From assembly GCA_017643025.1 (NCBI GenBank), contig JAEPOG010000004.1:248001-312000 (forward strand): a stretch of 64,000 bases of DNA. Direction: 5' to 3'. Below, in pieces: positions 17,653-25,548 of this stretch. This stretch comes from Rhizobiaceae bacterium. Its GTDB lineage: Bacteria; Pseudomonadota; Alphaproteobacteria; Rhizobiales; Rhizobiaceae. The translations under genes were made by a program, and so were the position numbers. The notes beneath the pieces are model-generated. The model was not told the origin of the DNA. It searched no databases and saw only the letters and a program-made list of their open reading frames with translations. How positions within the stretch are numbered: position 1 is the stretch's first letter; every line of letters starts with the position of its first letter.

Positions 17653-18482
17653 TGCTCGACCCCGAGGATTTCGCGAAGCGCGTCGCCAAGCAGGTTGAAA
17701 CCAAACACCGCGACCAGAATCGCCAGGCCTGGGAAGACTGTCAGCCACCATGAATCCGGCAGGTACTTCGCGCCATCGGCCACCATCGAGCCGAGGTCGG
17801 GCGTCGGCGGCTGAACGCCGAGGCCGAGGAAGGAAAGGGATGAGGCGATCAGGATGACGAAGCCCAGGTCCAGCGTCATCTTGGTCAGCACCGCCGGAAC
17901 ACAATTGGGCAGTATCTCGCGGAAAATCACGTGCAGCCTCGAAGCGCCGATCACCTCGGCGGCGAGCACATAGCCTTCCTCCTTTTCCGAGCGGGCAATG
18001 TTGTAAACGAGGCGCGTGTACCACGGCCACCACATGGCGGTTACCGCCAGCATGCCGTTGGTGAGCGTCGGCTCCAGCAGACCCATCATCGACATGGCGA
18101 GCACCAGCGGCGGTATCGACAGAAATACGTCCGTGATGCGCATCAGCACAGTCTCCGTCCAGCCGCCAAGATAACCGGCGACGAGACCCACCGTGACGCC
18201 AACCGGCACGGCAATGGTCAGCACGACAACACCGAGGACAAGCGAGATGCGGTAGGCGAAGATCACGCGGCTGAAGAGATCGCGGCCGACGAGGTCTGTG
18301 CCGAACAGGTTCTGCCAGCTGGGCGGCTGGTTGAAGTTGGCGAAGTCGACAACGGCGCCGCGATGACTTGGAAAGGGGACGAGGAAGTCAGCGAAGATCG
18401 CCGAAAACACCACCGCCGCCACCAGAATCACGCCCAGCGCCGACAACGGATTGCTGACCAGTATCGCGAGCGTGCGCTTCAT
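17649..18482 (-). CDS. Dipeptide-type ABC transporter permease (DppC type)
   Basis: A 277-residue inner-membrane permease with about six hydrophobic segments. After the first membrane helix (LGVILVAAVVFSAIFADFL) it has the typical DppC loop with NLFGTDLVGRDLFSRVIFAYR, and the EAA-type coupling loop EVIGASRLHVIFREILPNCVPA interacts with the ATPases. The C-terminus holds LGLGVQPPTPDLGSMVADG, conserved in this subfamily. Four-base overlaps on both sides show tight coupling with the neighbouring permease and ATPase genes. Confidence 0.93.
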   Translation of the reverse strand: MKRTLAILVSNPLSALGVILVAAVVFSAIFADFLVPFPSHRGAVVDFANFNQPPSWQNLFGTDLVGRDLFSRVIFAYRISLVLGVVVLTIAVPVGVTVGLVAGYLGGWTETVLMRITDVFLSIPPLVLAMSMMGLLEPTLTNGMLAVTAMWWPWYTRLVYNIARSEKEEGYVLAAEVIGASRLHVIFREILPNCVPAVLTKMTLDLGFVILIASSLSFLGLGVQPPTPDLGSMVADGAKYLPDSWWLTVFPGLAILVAVFGFNLLGDALREILGVEQ

Positions 18483-19504
18483 GCGGTCCTCTGCGACAGG
18501 CGGATGCGCGGGTTGATGAATGCAATCAGCAGGTCGACGATGATGTTCACGATCAGGAACATCGCCGAGATGACCAGCACCGTGCCCACGATCGCGTTGA
18601 GGTCCTTGCGCAGGATAACGGCCACGCCGTAGCGCGACAGGCCGGGCCAGGCGAATACGGCCTCAACCAGGAAGGCGTTGCCCAGCATCGCCGCGAAGTC
18701 GAGGCCGATGATGGTCAGCGAAGGGATCATCGAGGGCCGGAAGGCATAGCGGTTGGCTATGCGCCGCTCCGGAAATCCGTAAGAGCGCGCCATCTCGATG
18801 AACGGCTTGTCATAAGTCTCGACCATGTTGGCCCGCGTCAGGCGCGCTGCCTGGCCGATACCGGAAAGCGCCAGCGCGAAGGCGGGCAGTACGATGTGCC
18901 ATGCGGCGCTGCCGAAGGCGCGGGTGTTCCCCGCGACAAGCGTGTCGATCAGAAGGAAGCCTGTGACGGTCGGCACGGTAAACGAGTCCGCCATCCGGCC
19001 AGCGATCGGAAAAATCGGCAGGAAGAAGGCGAAGAGAAGCATGAGGATCACGGCCCAGACGAAACTGGGTGCCGAAACACCGAGCAGCGACACGACCCGC
19101 ACGGTGCCGTCGATCCAGGTGTCGCGGTAGCGCGCCGAGATGACGCCGAGCGGCAGCCCGATCAGGATCATCATCGTCCCGGCAACAAGTATGAGCTCCA
19201 GCGTAGCCGGCAGGAACTGGGCGATATCACGCGTCACCGGCCGGTTGGTGTAGAGCGATATGCCAAGGTCGCCCTGCGCCAGGTCGGCGATGAAATACCC
19301 GTACTGCACAGGCAGCGACTCGTTGAGGTGTAGCCGCTCTCTGAGCGCGGCAACCTGCTCGGCGGTCGCGTTCGGCCCCAGCGCGATGCGCGCCGGATCG
19401 CCGGGAATGACCCGGGCGATTGTGAAGATCAGCATGGAGACCCCGATCAGCACGATCAAGGAAATCCCCAGCCGCTTCGCGATGAGGCGGACGACGGGTG
19501 ACAT
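18479..19504 (-). CDS. Dipeptide-type ABC transporter permease (DppB type)
   Basis: A 341-residue inner-membrane permease. The N-terminal helix plus VIPGDPARIALGPNATAEQV is the DppB signature, followed by GDLGISLYTNRPV and the coupling loop FIEMARSYGFPERRIANRYAFRPSM split over the cytosolic side. Three or more C-terminal helices end in FINPRIRL. It is the first permease after the binding-protein gene, with a 60-base gap that contains a short GGCCGGCGGCC palindrome but no convincing terminator. Confidence 0.93.
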   Translation of the reverse strand: MSPVVRLIAKRLGISLIVLIGVSMLIFTIARVIPGDPARIALGPNATAEQVAALRERLHLNESLPVQYGYFIADLAQGDLGISLYTNRPVTRDIAQFLPATLELILVAGTMMILIGLPLGVISARYRDTWIDGTVRVVSLLGVSAPSFVWAVILMLLFAFFLPIFPIAGRMADSFTVPTVTGFLLIDTLVAGNTRAFGSAAWHIVLPAFALALSGIGQAARLTRANMVETYDKPFIEMARSYGFPERRIANRYAFRPSMIPSLTIIGLDFAAMLGNAFLVEAVFAWPGLSRYGVAVILRKDLNAIVGTVLVISAMFLIVNIIVDLLIAFINPRIRLSQRTA

Positions 19505-19564
19505 CAGTTCTGTTCCCGGTATGGGGAGAGACGGCCGGCGGCCGCCCCTCCCCTTCCAGCGGGA

Positions 19565-21157
19565 TTATTCTCCGGTCATTTCCATGAGCCGGAACGAAAA
19601 GCCCATGCCGTCGAGGCCGAAGGCCTCGTCCGGGTCGGAGAGCGCCGGCGCCTTCACGCGGTTCGACGCGGCGAAGATCGACTGGCGGTCATAGGCGTAG
19701 ATCGTCGGTGCGATCTCCATCAGACGTTGGTTTAGTTCCGAATAGGCCGCCGCACGCTCATCCGGTTCCGTCACCATGCGACCTTTTTCCAGCGCGGCAT
19801 CCACCTGCTCGTCGTTGAGATATTCAGGCGACTGCCAGGTCCCTGCTGCCGACGAGTGGTACATCGGATAGAGCAGCGTGTCGGGATCGCCGGTCACTGC
19901 GTTGACGAAAACCTGCGAGATATTCGGCGTGTTCTCCGGCTTGGTGACCTGTTCCGTGAAAAGTGCCCACGGCACCTTCCTGATTTCCGACTTGATGCCG
20001 AGTTCGGAGAAGTTCGCCTGCATCAAAAGCGCGTAGCGTTCTTCCAGCGGCACTTCGCCGATCCACGAAATTTCGAGTGTGAAGTCGGCCGGGTCGTACT
20101 TGCATTCAGCCAGGTGCTGTTTGGCGGCTTCCAGATCGCGCGACAGCGTCTGATCGGCCGGGTTGGCGCCGAACATGCCGACCGGGACCGCCCCGGTAGA
20201 GGCGCTGCCCTGGGCGACATCGTCGGTGATGGCCACCATGGTGATGCCGGCCGCATAATCATACGCCTTGGCGAGCGCCAGACGGCAGTTGACGTCGTCG
20301 AGCGGCGGCTTCTGCGTGTTCATCTTGATGTAGAAAGCGCCACCGCCGGTTTCCGTTAGAAGTTGCGCGCCATCGGCGGCAAGCGATTTGAGCACCTCGG
20401 GCGGCAGCCACTGCGAGGAGATGTCGTGCTCGCCCTGGGCGATCAGCGTACGTACGGTGGCTGCCTCCAGCCCGTACCGCAGGCGAACCTGGTCTGGCGC
20501 GACATCGGCGATGCCGAGGAAGTAATCCCCGTTCTTCTCCATCACCGTCTCCTGCTGCGGGTTGTGGGAGACGACCTTGTAGGCTCCGGTACCGGCCGAA
20601 TTGGCCGACAGGTAGGCCTGGCCCCAGTCCCTCATCTCGCCATCGCCCTCGCCAAGGTTTTCCATGACCAGCTTCTTGTCGACGATCGGCAGCCGCACCA
20701 GCGATGCGATGAACGGCGAATAAGCTTCGTTCAGGTTGAAGCGCACCGTGTGCTCGTCCACTGCCTCGGCACTTTCCACGTTCGTGAAGATGAAGGACAG
20801 ACCCTGGCCGAGTGCCTTCATGCGGTCGAAGGAAAAGACGACATCCTCGGCCGTCAGCGGATTGCCGCTCTGGAACGTCACATCCTCGCGCAACTTGAAG
20901 ACAAAGTCCGTACCGTCAGCCTCCCAGCTTTCGGCGAGATGCGGCGCGTAACCGGGACCGCCCTGCACCGGCAGAACCAGCGTGTCGTAGACGTTGAACA
21001 TCAGGATGGAGTCGGCGTAGTCCGACGCCTTGCCGGGGTCGAGTTCGCCGACCGCGACTTCGTCCAGTCGCAGAACGCTCTGCGCTGCGGCGGTGGTGCC
21101 CGTAAGGGCTGTGGCGGCGAGCAGCGCCGCCGCGATTGGAAGCTTGTACCGTTTCAT
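19565..21157 (-). CDS. Peptide-type ABC transporter substrate-binding protein (SBP_bac_5)
   Basis: A 530-residue periplasmic binding protein of the DppA/OppA family. The signal peptide MKRYKLPIAAALLAATALTG ends around AAAQS. The mature protein has the family blocks YDTLVLPVQGGPGYAPHLAE, LREDVTFQSGNPLTAEDVVFSFDR, GTGAYKVVSHNP and the C-terminal EIAPTIYAYDRQSIFA. Length is typical (about 500-540). It lies 14 bases after the XRE-cupin regulator and immediately before the permeases. In this family the ligand can be a di- or oligopeptide, but also opines, glutathione or other small amides, so a cyclic or modified dipeptide fits the hydantoinase context. Confidence 0.93.
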   Translation of the reverse strand: MKRYKLPIAAALLAATALTGTTAAAQSVLRLDEVAVGELDPGKASDYADSILMFNVYDTLVLPVQGGPGYAPHLAESWEADGTDFVFKLREDVTFQSGNPLTAEDVVFSFDRMKALGQGLSFIFTNVESAEAVDEHTVRFNLNEAYSPFIASLVRLPIVDKKLVMENLGEGDGEMRDWGQAYLSANSAGTGAYKVVSHNPQQETVMEKNGDYFLGIADVAPDQVRLRYGLEAATVRTLIAQGEHDISSQWLPPEVLKSLAADGAQLLTETGGGAFYIKMNTQKPPLDDVNCRLALAKAYDYAAGITMVAITDDVAQGSASTGAVPVGMFGANPADQTLSRDLEAAKQHLAECKYDPADFTLEISWIGEVPLEERYALLMQANFSELGIKSEIRKVPWALFTEQVTKPENTPNISQVFVNAVTGDPDTLLYPMYHSSAAGTWQSPEYLNDEQVDAALEKGRMVTEPDERAAAYSELNQRLMEIAPTIYAYDRQSIFAASNRVKAPALSDPDEAFGLDGMGFSFRLMEMTGE

Positions 21158-21171
21158 CGTTCACACCTCTG

Positions 21172-21837
21172 TTAGCTTGATCTTGCGCTTGTTTTGCTGT
21201 CGCGGTCGCCGCGCATGGCGCCGCCTTTACTCGGCCGCTCTTCGTGTCGGTCGTCGCCGAACACGTCCATCGTCCCGACCCAAAGGATGGTCGCCGGTCG
21301 GTCGGAATGGTTCCATGACGAGTGGGTCTTGGTGGAGGGGAAGTGAAGCGAGTCGCCGGCCTCGAGAACGGTTCGTTCGCCTGCCACCTCAACGGTGACC
21401 GTGCCCTCCAGCACGTAGAACATCTCCTCTCCCTCGTGTGAAATCGGTTCGCTGCGGTGTCCCGGCGGTTCGTGGATGATCACCGAACGCAGCACGTTGC
21501 CGGGAAATGAGGACGAGACACGTTCGTAGGTCAGCGAATGCGGGCTGACCGCATAGACCGAGCGCTGGTCATGCCGGGTGATCGGCACGTCGCCTGTAGG
21601 CTGGGCGAGGAACTCGCTGACCTCGGTACCCAGAACACGGGCGACCGAGACCAGCGAAGACAGGGAGGGCGCGGCGATGCCGCGCTCGATCTGCGAGATG
21701 AAGCCGACGGAGAGCCCCGACCCGCCAGCAACTTCTTTTAGCGTCAGGCCAAGCGTCCGGCGCCTTTCACGCAGTCTTTCACCCAGCGGATGGTGGGCTT
21801 CCGCATTGCCGGTGTCCTTGATGGCCGCCTCCGCCAT
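21172..21837 (-). CDS. XRE-family regulator with C-terminal cupin domain
   Basis: A 221-residue regulator. An N-terminal helix-turn-helix (about 18-75: LGERLRERRRTLGLTLKEVA, SVGFISQIERG, PSLSSLVSVARVLG) is followed by a small-molecule-sensing cupin (about 110-190) with GHRSEPISHEGEEMFYVLEG and GDSLHFPSTKTHSSWNHSD; the His and Glu residues could hold a metal. PuuR and other amine/amino-acid regulators have this architecture. It is the first gene of the 13-gene operon, and a promoter with overlapping palindrome lies just upstream, so autoregulation is likely. The C-terminal 25 residues are polar and appear unstructured. Confidence 0.9.
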   Translation of the reverse strand: MAEAAIKDTGNAEAHHPLGERLRERRRTLGLTLKEVAGGSGLSVGFISQIERGIAAPSLSSLVSVARVLGTEVSEFLAQPTGDVPITRHDQRSVYAVSPHSLTYERVSSSFPGNVLRSVIIHEPPGHRSEPISHEGEEMFYVLEGTVTVEVAGERTVLEAGDSLHFPSTKTHSSWNHSDRPATILWVGTMDVFGDDRHEERPSKGGAMRGDRDSKTSARSS

Positions 21838-21847
21838 ACCACTCCCC

Positions 21848-21893
21848 GTTTTAGTCCAGTTAAAATTGAAGCAGGACTAAAACTGGACGTCAA
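21848..21893 (-). promoter_or_regulatory. Promoter and overlapping operator of the hydantoinase operon
   Basis: On the minus strand a -35 box TTGACG (21888-21893) and a -10-like TTCAAT (21865-21870) are 17 bases apart. A perfect 10-base inverted repeat, GTTTTAGTCC (21848-21857) and GGACTAAAAC (21874-21883), has one arm in the -35/-10 spacer and the other just after the -10 box. A further partial copy, GTCCAGTT, borders both arms. The regulator start codon is ten bases beyond. The layout suits repression of the operon by its own XRE-cupin product; this is inferred, not tested. Confidence 0.6.
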
Positions 21894-22411
21894 GAGGGTT
21901 CTCGCAGTCGCGCTGCCCTAGCCGAGATGCGCAGGCTCGCCTGAGGGACGCCCGGGGTGGCACGAGAATTCGCGATCAGCCGAATTTCGTCCGCAGCAAC
22001 TTCGCCCGAGAAGGCTCAATGGGAGTTGTTGTGTCCAAGGTGAGATGATTACGCGGCGGAAGGTCGTAGTGTCCCGCACCTCCAGCGCTGGCCGCGTGGG
22101 GCCGGCTCGCAGAACCATCCGTCGCTACGTCCGAATCCATCGATGCCAACGCAGGTCTGACTCGTCATGCCCCTCCCTACCCGGTTCGTCCGCGGAATGT
22201 CGCGCGTGCCCGCGACGTTGTCGGCCTACGAACTGAGTGACTTGGAATGGACCTGAAGCTGCCATTGACGAACCGCGAATGAATAAATGCACAATCTTCC
22301 GGAGCTCTACGCGCGGCTACGAAGTACGAAGTTCGGCGCGTTGCAGTGTGGGCAAAGGCGGCAACGTTCCTCCGCTACCACGACAGCCGGACATATCTTC
22401 GATTTGGTAGT
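21894..22411. other. Intergenic region without a recognised gene
   Basis: About 520 bases lie between the start of the XRE-cupin gene and the end of the autotransporter gene. Short open frames in all directions lack ribosome sites and protein-like composition. I see no tRNA, no clear terminator and no transposase remnant. It is the longest gene-free stretch in the window and marks the border of the hydantoinase operon. Confidence 0.6.
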
Positions 22412-24418
22412 TCAGAAGGCCAGGCGAAGCGTTGCCGCGCCTGTATGCCGGCTTGCGTTTCGTTGCAGCCGGCCTCGGTATGACAATGATGCCGAATACC
22501 GCCCCTTATTGCAGCGCAATGATAGCCGAGCGCCGAGGTCGGCGATGTGCGCGCCGACGGTCGCCGCGGACGTGGTGATCGGCCGACCAAGCAGCATTGA
22601 CTGTGCACTCGGAGTCCGGTCGCCCGCCAAATAGCTGTAGGAGAGGTCTGCCGACGCCATCACCGTATGGTTTACCGTTGCGGCCAAGGTGGTTTCAGCG
22701 CGGACGCCGAGACCAAGTTCCGCCTGAAGAAGCGAAGACTGGTCCACCGACAATGAGAATATGCCAGCGCCGGATTCGATGAATGCCCCGGTCTGCTGAC
22801 CTCGAACGGCAGCTTTGAGATATGGCATCAGCGTGCCGCGACCAACCTTGACGACGCGCCCACCTCGCATCTCGACCTCTCCCGCAAGCGTCTGCGGGTT
22901 GCTGGTGCCGACACGTGTGACCGACGTTCCCGCAGTACCCGAAATGGCGCGGCGGATCAGCGTCTGGTCGAAATAGGCGACGTGCGCGTTGCCCTCCATG
23001 TGCCAGCCGTTGCGCTCAATTGCCCCATACGCCCCAAGATGGAACCCGTTCGATGTGCCCGAATTGCCGCCCGTCGCCGCCGTCAGCATTTGGCGAGTAT
23101 AGCCGCCCGCAAACCCTGCCTTGGTGCCCCCAAATTCGGCTTCGATACCCGCCGCGAACCCGAAAAGAGAGGTGCTGTAGGCGCTCGAGCTGGTACCGGC
23201 TGCGAGGTTCGAGACGCCTCCGATTGCCTGAATCCAGGCACCGCGTGGTGCCTCGCTTTCGCTGTCAGACACCGGAGCGTTTCCAGCGCCTGCATAAGCA
23301 AGCAGCGGGATCGGGCCATTGCTCGCAGTCGAGCCTTTCGTGCCAAAGCGGCGTTGGAGAGCGCCGCCAAAATGGCCCAGTGTTTCGAACCCAGACCAAC
23401 CGGAAGCTGGGAACAGGTCGCCGGTTTCGGGCTCAAAACTCGCAGCCACATTGGCAAGGTTCAGCAGTCCCCAGCCGAACTGATAGTCGATCCCCTGCGC
23501 GCCAATATCCGTTGCGGTTTGCAGCATAAGCTGGGTGAGTTCAGCCGGGGTGGCGTCGGGAAACATCTGCCGTGCGATGGCGACCGCGCCGGTGACATGC
23601 GGCGCAGCCATGGACGTGCCTGAATCTACGGCATAGCCGCCGCCATCCTGTGTCGAGAGGATATCGGTGCCGGGACCGGCAAGACAGAAGAGTGCACCCG
23701 ATCCGCAAGGTCCGCTCTGCAGCGTGTTGTTGGCATCGACATTGACCACGGCGATCCAGGCCGGTTGCAACGCGGGAAACAGCAAAGGCATCCCGGCGGA
23801 GATATCGATATCCGCAAACGCCGTTTGGTTGGTCACCGCCCACACGACAACGCTGTGCTTTTGAGCGTTCTTGACGGCATCGACGAATGCGATCCTGCCC
23901 GGATCGCTGACAAAAGGCGCCGGGTTCGCCACCACGACATTGACGTTCAAATCCTGGCCGTAACTGTTGTTGATGGCCGCAGGGCGAAGCGCGGCTGCAG
24001 CCGTGAAAGCGGCCCCAGGGGCACCGCCATAGGTGTAGAGCGCCAGCAGCGCCTCATAGGCAACACCATGGATTGCTATGTCGTCCTTCAGCGCTGCCGC
24101 GATGCCAGCGACATGTGTTCCGTGAAACGCCACCGGTACAGCACCGCTGCCAGCCGCCGTGTGAGAGCTGTCGACAATATTGCCCGCAAATTCCGGATGG
24201 TTGATATCGAACCCATTGTCGATGATCACGATGACCGTGCCGGCGCCAGTGAACCCGGCTGCGTAGGCGGCTGACGCGCCTATCATGCCAAGGCCGCCAC
24301 CGGCTTCATATTCAGGGGTCTCAAAGGCAGCCGCAATACGGCTGTTTATGTCGCCTGCAACGGTCTCTGACGAAACGGCAGCGAGCGCCAGGGCGCACAG
24401 AACAGACTGAAATTTCAA
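22412..24418 (-). CDS. Subtilisin-family autotransporter serine protease
   Basis: A 668-residue secreted protease. A signal peptide (about 1-22) is followed by a peptidase S8 domain with the full catalytic triad: Asp67 (VIVIIDNG), His99 (FHGTHVAG) and Ser269 (DSGTSMAAPHV). From about residue 390 a C-terminal autotransporter beta-barrel follows (FGFAAGIEAEFGG, GFHLGAYGAIERNGWHMEGNAHV, GLGVRAETT) ending in TLRLAF, a terminal aromatic typical of outer-membrane proteins. It would export its protease domain to the cell surface. Passenger length is short, so it may remain surface-bound. No linked genes; flanked by 520 and 225 non-coding bases. Confidence 0.92.
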   Translation of the reverse strand: MKFQSVLCALALAAVSSETVAGDINSRIAAAFETPEYEAGGGLGMIGASAAYAAGFTGAGTVIVIIDNGFDINHPEFAGNIVDSSHTAAGSGAVPVAFHGTHVAGIAAALKDDIAIHGVAYEALLALYTYGGAPGAAFTAAAALRPAAINNSYGQDLNVNVVVANPAPFVSDPGRIAFVDAVKNAQKHSVVVWAVTNQTAFADIDISAGMPLLFPALQPAWIAVVNVDANNTLQSGPCGSGALFCLAGPGTDILSTQDGGGYAVDSGTSMAAPHVTGAVAIARQMFPDATPAELTQLMLQTATDIGAQGIDYQFGWGLLNLANVAASFEPETGDLFPASGWSGFETLGHFGGALQRRFGTKGSTASNGPIPLLAYAGAGNAPVSDSESEAPRGAWIQAIGGVSNLAAGTSSSAYSTSLFGFAAGIEAEFGGTKAGFAGGYTRQMLTAATGGNSGTSNGFHLGAYGAIERNGWHMEGNAHVAYFDQTLIRRAISGTAGTSVTRVGTSNPQTLAGEVEMRGGRVVKVGRGTLMPYLKAAVRGQQTGAFIESGAGIFSLSVDQSSLLQAELGLGVRAETTLAATVNHTVMASADLSYSYLAGDRTPSAQSMLLGRPITTSAATVGAHIADLGARLSLRCNKGRYSASLSYRGRLQRNASRHTGAATLRLAF

Positions 24419-24643
24419 CGCACAACTCGTACCAGCACAAACCCACTGAAATCATTAAGAAATTGTTCACCTACACGCAACCCGCTGCTGCAACGCTCCT
24501 CGGAGTCACCGCAATCGACATTCGGGCTTCGCCTTGAGGTCTGCCAAAAAACTGGTGCAGGCCACCGGCGGCAATTCTTTATCAGCCACATTGATCATCG
24601 GCCCGCCGCCGCATAGGTTCGCGCCCGCAACGGAGGGGTCGAC

Positions 24644-25525
24644 GTGACGCCAACTGAAGAAAGCGGCGGTGTTTTGCGCGGCGTACTTGCAGCGGTGCCG
24701 ACTCCGGTTTCGGCCAATGGCGACCCCGACACAGCCCGCTTTCTCCGCCACGCCCGGTGGTGCCTGGAGAACGGCTGCGATGGCCTGAACGTGCTCGGAA
24801 CGACAGGCGAAGCAAACTCCTTCTCGAAGGGCCAGAGGCTGGCGGTGATGGAAGCCGCCGCGAAGGGCCTCGACACCAGCCGGCTGATGGTCGGCACCGG
24901 CACGCCGGATCTCGCCACCACGATCGAGCTTACATGCGCCGCCCGCGACCTCGGCTACGCCGGCGCGCTCGTCCTGCCGCCCTATTATTACAAAGGTGTT
25001 TCCGACGACGGGCTGTTCGACTGGTTCAACTCGGTGATCGCGGCGACGGCCGGCATCCGCGTTTACCTGTACAATTTCCCGCAGATGACCGGACTGCCGC
25101 TCTCACCGGCGCTCGTGCGCCGGCTGGCGGAAGTCCATCCGGACCGGCTGGTGGGCGCGAAGGACAGCTCGGGCGACCTCTCCTATGCGGCGGACATCGC
25201 CTCGATTGATGGCTTCGATGTCTTCCCGAGCGATGAATCCGCCCTGGCGGCAGCGGGCCAAAAAGGATTTGCCGGCTGTATTTCGGCCACGGTCAACCTG
25301 ACGGCGCCGCTTGCAGCGGGCCTCTGGCGCAATCACAACGACGAAACCCTGGCATCTGCCGTGCGCGCCGCGCGCCGCAACATCGCGGCGCAACCGCTGA
25401 TCCCGGCAGTCAAACATCTCGTCGCGCAGTTGCACGGCGACTTGGAGTTCGAGCGGCTGCTGCCGCCTCACCTGCCCCTCACTGAAGTTCAGAAACAGTC
25501 GCTTGCCGCCACCATGGCGGCCTGA
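24644..25525 (+). CDS. DapA-family (dihydrodipicolinate synthase / N-acetylneuraminate lyase) enzyme
   Basis: A 293-residue class I aldolase-type TIM barrel. The Schiff-base lysine is Lys173 in GAKDSSG, the catalytic tyrosine is Tyr143 in YLYNFP, and the GTTGE motif is at 52-56. GTG at 24644 is the start, with GGAGGGG six bases upstream. The family includes lysine biosynthesis DapA, 2-keto-3-deoxy-sugar-acid aldolases and dehydratases, and the deaminase of hydroxyproline breakdown. Being followed 23 bases later by a KGSADH-type dehydrogenase strongly favours a catabolic dehydratase or deaminase that yields alpha-ketoglutarate semialdehyde. Confidence 0.88.
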   Translation: MTPTEESGGVLRGVLAAVPTPVSANGDPDTARFLRHARWCLENGCDGLNVLGTTGEANSFSKGQRLAVMEAAAKGLDTSRLMVGTGTPDLATTIELTCAARDLGYAGALVLPPYYYKGVSDDGLFDWFNSVIAATAGIRVYLYNFPQMTGLPLSPALVRRLAEVHPDRLVGAKDSSGDLSYAADIASIDGFDVFPSDESALAAAGQKGFAGCISATVNLTAPLAAGLWRNHNDETLASAVRAARRNIAAQPLIPAVKHLVAQLHGDLEFERLLPPHLPLTEVQKQSLAATMAA

Positions 25526-25548
25526 CCCAACTAACAGGAAATGGCATC

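Noticed and set aside
21894..22411. Possible pseudogene, transposon remnant or small RNA in the longest intergenic gap
   Set aside because: No family-like translation in any frame, no terminal repeats and no clear promoter-terminator pair.
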